Assembly (NCBI GenBank): GCA_000995845.1
Contig: LCEZ01000016.1
Location: forward strand, 1 to 11,151
Direction: 5' to 3'
Length of the DNA stretch: 11,151 nucleotides
Source of the DNA: Parcubacteria group bacterium GW2011_GWD2_43_10
Lineage (GTDB): Bacteria > Patescibacteriota > Patescibacteriia > Veblenbacterales > UBA10138
Positions 5,690-11,151 of this stretch are shown in pieces (positions within the stretch are counted from its first letter, which is position 1; each line of letters opens with the position of its first letter). The translations under genes were made by a program, and so were the position numbers. The notes under the pieces are model-generated. The model saw only the letters and a list, made by a program, of their open reading frames with translations. It did not search any database and had not been told where the DNA came from.

Positions 5690-5974
5690 TTACTCCCGGT
5701 TAGTAAAAACTTCCGGCACTGACACGGCGTTATTTTCCTGCTCGGGAGCGGCTTTTATTAATTTTTCAGCGTTCGGCCAAACCTTTACTTCATCAGCGCG
5801 TAATTTTACGCCCTCAGGATTACTACTTTCTGCCTGGCCTTTTATAGTTTGTAATTTTGCCACATAGGCTAAAACTTCACCTAGTTGCGCCGCATACTGC
5901 TCAACTTCTGCCGGTGTCAATTCCAGGCGGGCGAGTTTGGCTAAATGCTCAACTTCTTTAGTAGTTAATGCCAT
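5690..5974 (-). CDS. gatC: Asp-tRNA(Asn)/Glu-tRNA(Gln) amidotransferase subunit C
   Basis: GatC is the small belt subunit that wraps and stabilises GatA and GatB in the tRNA-dependent amidotransferase. The 94 residues match the family length and pattern. VEHLAKLARLELTPAEVEQYAAQLGEVLAYVAKLQ at the N-terminus is the helical hairpin, followed by the LRADEV segment and a C-terminal VPEVFTNRE tail (typical ending VPKV). The gene starts 21 nt after the ligA stop; an AAGGA lies about 18 nt upstream, too far to be a convincing ribosome site. It runs directly into gatA with a 4-nt gap, the standard C-A order. Confidence 0.95.
   Translation of the reverse strand: MALTTKEVEHLAKLARLELTPAEVEQYAAQLGEVLAYVAKLQTIKGQAESSNPEGVKLRADEVKVWPNAEKLIKAAPEQENNAVSVPEVFTNRE
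5693..5697 (-). promoter_or_regulatory. Shine-Dalgarno site of gatA
   Basis: GGGAG on the minus strand, 7 nt before the gatA ATG and inside the last codons of gatC (..CGG GAG TAA). It is the clearest ribosome-binding site in the window, where most genes rely on overlaps or have no visible site. Confidence 0.6.
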
Positions 5975-5995
5975 ATCATTTAGTTTAAATCATCC

Positions 5996-7996
5996 TTACT
6001 TATTAACCAACTTATTAAAATCATCTTCTGATAAAACTTTGACACCTAATTTTTTAGCCTTGGTCATTTTAGATCCTGGATTTTCCCCGGCCACCACATA
6101 ATCAGTCTGAGCACTAACACTCTCACTGGTAGAGCCACCTTGCTGCCTGATTATTTCCCCGACCTGCTGACGAGTTAAGTTAGTCAGTGTGCCTGTTAAC
6201 ACAAAAGTTTTACCATTAAATTTACCTGGGCCGGACCTCACATAATTTTCTACTTTCACTCCAAATTTTTGCAGTCGTTCAATTAATTTTCTATTAGGCG
6301 CTAAAGAGAAAAATTCTGCTAAGCTTTTAGCAACAACTGGTCCGATATTGCTAATTTTTTCAAACTCCTCATGTTTGGCTGCTATTAATTTACCCAGGGT
6401 GCCGAAATGTCCGGCTAAATCCCTGGCGGTTTCCTCACCCACATGCCTTATCCCCAAAGCATAAATAAATTTATCTAAACTTACTTTACGGCGGCCAGCC
6501 AGGGCTTCAACTATTTTTTTAGCCGAGGTTTCGGCAAAACGCTCCAATGGTTCCAGTTCATCAACAGTTAAAGTGAATAGATCGGCCGTATCTTTTACTA
6601 AACCATTATCCATCAGCTGATCAATGATTTTAGGGCCTAAACCCATAACGTTTAGTGCTGACCGGGAAACAAAATGATAAACCCGCTCACGCGCCACGGC
6701 AAAACAATGCGGATTAGAACAATAGTGCGCTACCTCACCCGCCTTCCTTACCACAGCACTACCACACGCTGGGCATTTGTTCGGCATCGTAAAACTTTTC
6801 GCCTTAGCTGGGCGCATACGTTTTAAAACTTCCACTACATCAGGAATAATATCCCCAGCTTTTTGAATAATGACCGTGTCACCAATCCTAATATCAAGGC
6901 GGTCTATTTCATCTTGATTATGCAAAGTAGCCCGCGATACAGTAGAGCCAGCAACAGTTACTGGCTCCAGCACCGCTACCGGCGTCAGCACACCAGTACG
7001 GCCAACCTGCACAATAATATCTTTAACGCGCGTCGTCGCCTGTTCGGCTGGAAATTTAAAAGCCAGCATCCAGCGCTCCGACTTGCCAATAAAACCTAAA
7101 ATGCTCTCTTGAGCAATATTATCAACCACTATAACCACACCATCAGTTTGATAAGGCAAAGATTCTCTTTTTTTCTCCCATGTTTTTATATAAAGATCAA
7201 CTGCAGCCAAGTCTGATAAGGGGCGGCAATGAGGATTAATTTTAAAGCCTAAATTTTTTAACAAATCATGAACTTGCGCATGGGTTGGTAAATCCAATTC
7301 AGTCAGTATTTCAAAAGCATAAAAATCCATACGTCTGTTAGCTGTCACCTTAGGATCAAGCTGCCTAATAGTGCCGGCAGCTAAATTGCGCGGATTAGCA
7401 AATGGAGACGCTCCTTTTTTTTCTTGCAAGCGATTAATCCTGGCAAGCTCCGCCTTGGTAATTACTACCTCGCCCCTAATATCCAACCTCTCAGGTAAGC
7501 TCATTCCTACTTTTTCCAAACGCAAAGGAACACTTTCTATGGTTTTAATATTTAGTGTTACATCCTCCCCAACTAAACCATCCCCCCGGGTAGTTGCTCG
7601 CACAAAAATACCTTGCTCATAAGTTAATACCATAGCCAAGCCATCCATTTTCAGTTCGCCAAAATAACCTTTTATATTCTGGCCGATTAACTTGACATTG
7701 CGTTGTTGCCACTCAGCTACTTCTGTAAAATTAAATGCATCTTCAATGGAAAGGATTGGCCGCGGGTGCTTAACTTTTTTAAATCCTGCCAAGGCCTTAC
7801 CACCGACGCGCTGACTCGGAGAATCGGGCGTAATCAATTCCGGCCACTCTTTTTCCAGTTTAACCAGTTCGTGTTTTAGCGAATCCAAAGCCGCATCCGA
7901 GATCTCTTGCTTATCCAACACATGATAAAGATAGCGGTGATGATTGATCTCGGTGCGCAATTTTTGAATGCGGACTTTAGCTTCTTGTTTAATCAT
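5996..7996 (-). CDS. ligA: NAD(+)-dependent DNA ligase LigA
   Basis: LigA seals nicks during replication and repair using NAD+. The 666 residues are full length (E. coli 671) with all domains in order: an N-terminal Ia domain with HRYLYHVLD (20-28) for NMN binding; the adenylation domain with KMDG at 116-119 (nucleophile K116); RGDGLVGEDVT (137-147) and PYQTDGVVI (281-289); an OB fold with VGRTGVLTPVA (331-341); a Cys4 zinc finger at C408, C411, C426 and C431; helix-hairpin-helix repeats (about 445-575, including GIRHVGEETA); and a BRCT domain (about 593-666). The ATG at 7996 overlaps the stop of the upstream pseudopilin gene as ATGA, which supports this start. No Shine-Dalgarno is present, so expression is probably coupled to the pilin genes. 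It looks fully functional. Confidence 0.98.
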   Translation of the reverse strand: MIKQEAKVRIQKLRTEINHHRYLYHVLDKQEISDAALDSLKHELVKLEKEWPELITPDSPSQRVGGKALAGFKKVKHPRPILSIEDAFNFTEVAEWQQRNVKLIGQNIKGYFGELKMDGLAMVLTYEQGIFVRATTRGDGLVGEDVTLNIKTIESVPLRLEKVGMSLPERLDIRGEVVITKAELARINRLQEKKGASPFANPRNLAAGTIRQLDPKVTANRRMDFYAFEILTELDLPTHAQVHDLLKNLGFKINPHCRPLSDLAAVDLYIKTWEKKRESLPYQTDGVVIVVDNIAQESILGFIGKSERWMLAFKFPAEQATTRVKDIIVQVGRTGVLTPVAVLEPVTVAGSTVSRATLHNQDEIDRLDIRIGDTVIIQKAGDIIPDVVEVLKRMRPAKAKSFTMPNKCPACGSAVVRKAGEVAHYCSNPHCFAVARERVYHFVSRSALNVMGLGPKIIDQLMDNGLVKDTADLFTLTVDELEPLERFAETSAKKIVEALAGRRKVSLDKFIYALGIRHVGEETARDLAGHFGTLGKLIAAKHEEFEKISNIGPVVAKSLAEFFSLAPNRKLIERLQKFGVKVENYVRSGPGKFNGKTFVLTGTLTNLTRQQVGEIIRQQGGSTSESVSAQTDYVVAGENPGSKMTKAKKLGVKVLSEDDFNKLVNK

Positions 7997-8814
7997 GGTA
8001 CATCACAAAAAGTAGATGATGCGTCTTTTTCTTTACAAATTTGTTGTTCCGAAAAAATTGTGTAATCAAACACACCAAATTGAGGCGCATTAATCGGCAC
8101 AGTAATGGATAAAGCCTGTTGGCTATCGCCCACTTGCCCAGTAGCTTTAACCTGCAGCTGGGCTGGCATGTCAAAAGTCAAGGTATCATTAAAAGCTTTT
8201 AAATTTAAACTGCATGCATCATTGAATAGAGCACGCACACGCAAATACGGAAATTTATCAGTAACGGAGTTGGTAATTGGTTCGGTACAACCACTAGATT
8301 CACTGCTTGAACATAATCGCCTCTCACTTCTTGGCACATAATTACCTGCCTCTAATGTCCAAAATGACTGCACTACTTCCAACCAAGTGTACTGACCGCC
8401 AGGACATGAGGCGGAATCGGTATCCCAAGTTAAAGTAATAGAATCAGCCTGATCAGTGGTATTATCCGGATCAAATAAAGGTACTTCAAAAGTCTGGTTT
8501 TCTAAAAGAGTCAGTATAATGCCTTCACTCCCAACTGTTTTCGTATAAGACCGCCACCAGGCGCCATTAGATATTGTCTCGGGATTGTTTTGACTAACAT
8601 CTAAGTTCGTATTGCCTTTTTGCCTGAACTCATACAAAGCGTCTTCCAGTCCACTTTCGGCCACATAAAAAGCCTGGACACCCCTCACCCCGGCACCGGT
8701 TATTTTAAGCTCACGCACAATCAAAGTACCCGCCGATAAAGCTGTTACTAAAATAGCCGACAATACAAACAAACTGAGTAATAGTGATATGCCTCTAGTG
8801 TCGCGCATAATCAT
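7993..8814 (-). CDS. GspK/PilX-like minor pseudopilin
   Basis: A 273-residue protein with a short basic leader (MIMRDTRG), then a hydrophobic helix (ISLLLSLFVLSAILVTALSAG) and QAFYVAESGLEDALYEF, a pattern typical of PilX/GspK proteins. Cleavage is predicted after G8. The +5 Glu of ordinary pilins is replaced by Leu, as is usual in PilX and GspK. The globular part has six cysteines (C137, C168, C176, C201, C260, C270). In GspK-type systems this subunit caps the filament tip. I chose the ATG at 8814 because it overlaps the stop of the upstream pilin gene as ATGA (8811-8814). A longer frame from 8853 would overlap that gene by 43 nt and add a non-leader-like extension. The gene's own stop overlaps the ligA start. 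It is fourth in an H-I-J-K ordered set. Confidence 0.8.
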   Translation of the reverse strand: MIMRDTRGISLLLSLFVLSAILVTALSAGTLIVRELKITGAGVRGVQAFYVAESGLEDALYEFRQKGNTNLDVSQNNPETISNGAWWRSYTKTVGSEGIILTLLENQTFEVPLFDPDNTTDQADSITLTWDTDSASCPGGQYTWLEVVQSFWTLEAGNYVPRSERRLCSSSESSGCTEPITNSVTDKFPYLRVRALFNDACSLNLKAFNDTLTFDMPAQLQVKATGQVGDSQQALSITVPINAPQFGVFDYTIFSEQQICKEKDASSTFCDVP

Positions 8815-9434
8815 CGGCGATAAGAACGAGAAACTATAGTAGTTTGCAGCCATAATACGGTCGGGCTGGTACCTGGTTCAGGATCTTTACTTTGGGCGGT
8901 AAAAGCCAAGGTAACCCTGGGCTGTTCACTTGGCAAGGTAACACAAGCAGCGCCACTACAAGGTTCAAATGGATCAACACCCGGTACAATATAGTACTTA
9001 ATGCTTACAACTTGCACATCATCGGATAAAATAGCTGACCAGGTGCCGGCTTCTGTAAAGCAAGAAAGACCGCGGCAAACTTCCAGAGTATCACTATTCT
9101 TTCTGTATAAAACCGGCTGATAAGAACTGTCGCGCAAAGCCAAAATTTCAACCGCTACTACTGTCACGCCGTCACTTTCAATTAAATCTAAACCTGCCTG
9201 GTTATAATAATCGTAATCAATCTCACTGCTGTGAAGGTCGCGAACTAAAGTCTCCAGGGCGAATCTGACACTGCCCTGCACGCGTTGGTTGGCCATTATC
9301 CGTTTTTGAACGCGCGATACATATAAGAATATGCCAGCTGCCGCCGACACCACCACAATTATCAAAGCCATCACCACCAATAGTTCAATAGTTGAAAATC
9401 CTTGGTTTGCGAATTTTTTTTCTTTATGGCTCAT
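8811..9434 (-). CDS. GspJ/PilW-like minor pseudopilin
   Basis: A 207-residue prepilin. The leader is MSHKEKKFANQG, with cleavage predicted at G12|F13, followed by FSTIELLVVMALIIVVVSAAAGIFL with Glu at +5 (E17). The extended helix continues into RVQGSVRFALETLVRDLHSS, typical of PilW/GspJ (the 'RxALexLxRDLR' style). The C-terminal globular part holds four cysteines as two CX4C pairs (C120/C125 and C159/C164), likely disulfide-bonded after export. It is a component of a type IV pilus or pseudopilus tip complex and would be processed by the prepilin peptidase encoded at the right edge. The start overlaps the end of the upstream pilin gene by 11 nt; no Shine-Dalgarno is visible. Confidence 0.82.
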   Translation of the reverse strand: MSHKEKKFANQGFSTIELLVVMALIIVVVSAAAGIFLYVSRVQKRIMANQRVQGSVRFALETLVRDLHSSEIDYDYYNQAGLDLIESDGVTVVAVEILALRDSSYQPVLYRKNSDTLEVCRGLSCFTEAGTWSAILSDDVQVVSIKYYIVPGVDPFEPCSGAACVTLPSEQPRVTLAFTAQSKDPEPGTSPTVLWLQTTIVSRSYRR

Positions 9435-10083
9435 AAGGTTTATTGCTGAAACGCCAATTATATAGCCATTCTTCCACCTCTATGCTCAGCCGCCGCCCTG
9501 CCTCTTCCCATTCAACCCGGGAAATTACCTTAATTCCTCCTTTAATATTGGTGCCGGTACACTGCGCCTGGTCGCCGGCTACTTTATTACCCAACGCATC
9601 ATAACAAATAGCATATAAAGTAAGCAGACGGGAATAAGTTGTGATGGTATCTGGTGGTACTATGTTGGGGCGTTGTCTATATAAATTTTTTGCCGGATGG
9701 CGAGTAATTTTTGCGCCTTCCTCATTCATATTGTCAACTGCAGGATTCAAAGTCCAAATTAAACTAGTTATATTCAAAACCGGAATAGCCGTCGGGTCGC
9801 TGTCAAATTCCAATCCCTCATCCCAGGCATTTGCCAGATTTGTGTCGGCTGTCTTCCCTTTTAGCCAATTACTATCCCTAATACTCCTAACTACTTCCAC
9901 CCCTTCCCGCGCTAAATTGGTGGCGGTCATTCTGGCTTCCACTCCTTGCGAATAAGCCAGATTGCTTTGGGCCAAAGCCACTACTGAAATTATTCCGGTA
10001 ATCAAAATGCCTATGGCAGCAATAGCCTCTATTAAACCAATTCCTGGTTTTTTAACAAAATACAACTTCATAAAAGTTATCAT
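9424..10083 (-). CDS. GspI/PilV-like minor pseudopilin
   Basis: A 219-residue prepilin. Cleavage is predicted at G14|I15 (KKPG|IGLIEA) with Glu at +5 (E19), followed by a hydrophobic helix IAAIGILITGIISVVALAQS. The segment ATNLAREGVEVVRSIRDSNWL (about 54-74) strongly resembles the N-terminal region of PilV/GspI-like proteins I associate with Parcubacteria. The mature part has just two cysteines (C160, C175), probably paired. The ATG at 10083 overlaps the upstream stop as ATGA and is preferred. An in-frame ATG at 10071 would give a 10-residue leader and is also plausible. It is second in the H-I-J-K order, between the GspH-like and GspJ-like genes. Confidence 0.8.
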   Translation of the reverse strand: MITFMKLYFVKKPGIGLIEAIAAIGILITGIISVVALAQSNLAYSQGVEARMTATNLAREGVEVVRSIRDSNWLKGKTADTNLANAWDEGLEFDSDPTAIPVLNITSLIWTLNPAVDNMNEEGAKITRHPAKNLYRQRPNIVPPDTITTYSRLLTLYAICYDALGNKVAGDQAQCTGTNIKGGIKVISRVEWEEAGRRLSIEVEEWLYNWRFSNKPYEP

Positions 10084-10784
10084 TGACAGGCATTTGCTAT
10101 TGGAATTATATCACTCACTATAATTTGTCCCGAAGCCGCATTGCTTGAAATTATAATACCTTCATCCGATAAATATGGACTGCAAACTACAAACTCTATC
10201 AGACCAAAATTTTTTAATCCAGTATTATTATTGATTCGGCGATCACCAAAGGGCGGCACAAAAACATAAGAGAAACTTGCATCATTTGTATCCCTTAAAT
10301 TCTGTCCTTCGTAATAAATTACATGATTAAGGTTATTATCCAACTCAACATTATGAAAAGAGGTGTAATAAGTGAAGCCGTCAAAATTATTTTGGTCCGG
10401 CTCATCGTACCATTGGTCATCGCCAAAGGCAAAATAACCATCTGGATTAGTATCGGCAAATAAAGTGATAGCGTCATCTTGTGTACTAACAAAAATACCA
10501 TAACCCCCCTCGGAATATTTAATTTCGCCCCCAAAATCGTAGGTTTTACCGCCTAAAGTATAATCTTGAGCTTGGTGAAAAATTGAGGCTATGTAATAAG
10601 CGGAATTGCGCAAATCATCTTTATGTTTCCCCGCGTTAAAATTAATTATCATCACCACTGACAAAATCATGATAATAGAAACGCTCACCAGCATTTCCAC
10701 CAAGGTGAAACCAGACCTTTTATTTAATAGCGATCTGCAAAAAAATTGATTCATGACCGGCAAAAATAAAGAAAAATTTTTCAT
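10080..10784 (-). CDS. GspH/FimT-like pseudopilin
   Basis: A 234-residue prepilin with a canonical type III signal: cleavage at G25|F26 in KRSG|FTLVEMLVSVSIIMILSVVMI, Glu at +5 (E30). The mature domain has a GspH-like pattern (LRNSAYYIASIFHQAQDYTLGGK) and an Asp/Tyr/Asn-rich middle. Two cysteines remain after processing (C201 and C233, the latter two residues from the end); a third (C16) is in the removed leader. The leader is long at 25 residues; an internal ATG at codon 11 (10754) would give a more usual 14-residue leader. Upstream is only 40 nt of AT-rich DNA after the prepilin peptidase, with TATAAT ending four bases before the ATG. The gene ends in an ATGA overlap with the next pilin gene. 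Confidence 0.82.
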   Translation of the reverse strand: MKNFSLFLPVMNQFFCRSLLNKRSGFTLVEMLVSVSIIMILSVVMIINFNAGKHKDDLRNSAYYIASIFHQAQDYTLGGKTYDFGGEIKYSEGGYGIFVSTQDDAITLFADTNPDGYFAFGDDQWYDEPDQNNFDGFTYYTSFHNVELDNNLNHVIYYEGQNLRDTNDASFSYVFVPPFGDRRINNNTGLKNFGLIEFVVCSPYLSDEGIIISSNAASGQIIVSDIIPIANACQ

Positions 10785-10824
10785 TATAATTATATTTTGT
10801 GGTTAACCTTTTACATTTTTCAAC

Positions 10825-11151
10825 CTATCCCACTAGCCTTATATACCAATTTACCATAACCTCGCCCCAGATGAATACGGCCACAGTCGCAGCTGTTAAA
10901 AAAGTGCCAAAAGCTAATTCACTTTTCAGGCCGTAATTCCGGAATATCACCAAAATTAAACCAACCACCGCTCCTAACCAATAAGAAATTACTATGGCAG
11001 TTATTACATCAGGCCAGCCTAAAGCCGCGCCCATCAACGCACCTAAGCGGATGTCGCCAGCACCCAACCAACGGCCTCGGGAAATAAAATATTGCAGAGC
11101 AAAAAAACCAGCTGCCACCACTATGGCTAACAATAAATTTGTAAAAGATAG
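10825..11151 (-). CDS. pilD: Type IV prepilin peptidase, C-terminal part (5' end outside window)
   Basis: Open from the window edge to TAG at 10825-10827, giving 108 residues of the C-terminal half of an A24-family prepilin peptidase. This integral membrane aspartyl protease cleaves prepilin leaders and usually methylates the new N-terminus. The family motif GxGD is present as LGAGDIRLGALMG, with the catalytic Asp in GAGD (residues 30-33 of the visible part). About three membrane segments and the C-terminal SELAFGTFL block (family form IPFGPFL) follow. The first catalytic Asp and any zinc-binding N-terminal domain would lie outside the window. The frame is open to the edge, so an apparent TTG start at 11133 is not the real start. 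It sits immediately upstream of four prepilin genes, its expected substrates. Confidence 0.88.
   Translation of the reverse strand, partial: LSFTNLLLAIVVAAGFFALQYFISRGRWLGAGDIRLGALMGAALGWPDVITAIVISYWLGAVVGLILVIFRNYGLKSELAFGTFLTAATVAVFIWGEVMVNWYIRLVG

Noticed and set aside
5444..5722. Plus-strand frame of 92 codons
   Set aside because: It is antisense to gatA and gatC, which have intact family motifs, and it has no recognisable features.
8815..8853. N-terminal extension of the PilX/GspK-like protein (start at 8853)
   Set aside because: It would overlap the upstream gene by 43 nt and put 13 extra hydrophobic and aromatic residues before a normal short basic leader. The ATGA overlap at 8811-8814 fits the local pattern better.
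9641..9955. Plus-strand frame of 104 codons
   Set aside because: It is antisense to the GspI/PilV-like gene and has no ribosome site or family pattern.
1..11151. Recoded TGA (Gly) as in Gracilibacteria/Absconditabacteria
   Set aside because: gatA, ligA-adjacent and pilin genes end at TGA with correct family lengths and ATGA overlaps, and no TGA interrupts a conserved domain.
1..11151. CRISPR array, insertion sequence or att site
   Set aside because: No regularly spaced repeats, no transposase or integrase and no terminal inverted repeats were seen. The tRNA-Asp 3' end has no nearby duplicate suggesting integration.

Overview
The window looks like chromosomal DNA from a Patescibacteria (Candidate Phyla Radiation) bacterium, most likely of the Parcubacteria group. 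This placement is an inference from gene content and style. The base composition is moderately AT-rich, genes are packed head to tail with 1-4 nt overlaps, most starts lack a good Shine-Dalgarno sequence, and there are several membrane-anchored DsbA-like proteins. The GspI/PilV-like pseudopilin carries an 'AREGVEVVRSIRDSNWL' block that I associate with these bacteria. TGA is a normal stop here, so the TGA=Gly code of Gracilibacteria/Absconditabacteria does not apply.

Layout. Every protein gene reads on the minus strand. From the right edge leftwards the order is: the 3' part of a type IV prepilin peptidase (10825-11151); four pseudopilins in the order H-I-J-K (10784-7993); ligA; gatC; gatA; three consecutive DsbA-like thiol oxidoreductases with CPFC, CPYC and CPAC active sites; and lgt. 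A self-contained tRNA-Asp(GUC) unit with its own promoter and terminator lies on the plus strand (988-1162). Its terminator overlaps the 3' end of lgt. A strong minus-strand promoter (931-959), back to back with the tRNA promoter, leads through a structured leader of about 210 nt into three tiny coupled genes of unknown function (711-1). The last of these is cut by the window edge.

How the genes fit together. The right half supplies the processing enzyme and the minor-pilin (tip) subunits of a type IV pilus or competence-type pseudopilus. The middle is housekeeping: DNA ligase and two subunits of the Asp/Glu-tRNA amidotransferase, with gatB absent from the window. The left half is envelope biogenesis, with extracytoplasmic disulfide formation and lipoprotein maturation. 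All four pseudopilins have an even number of cysteines (2, 2, 4 and 6) in their mature exported parts, so they are plausible substrates for the DsbA-like trio nearby. I see no mobile element, CRISPR array or phage module. The least explained part is the leader plus small-gene cluster at 1-960.
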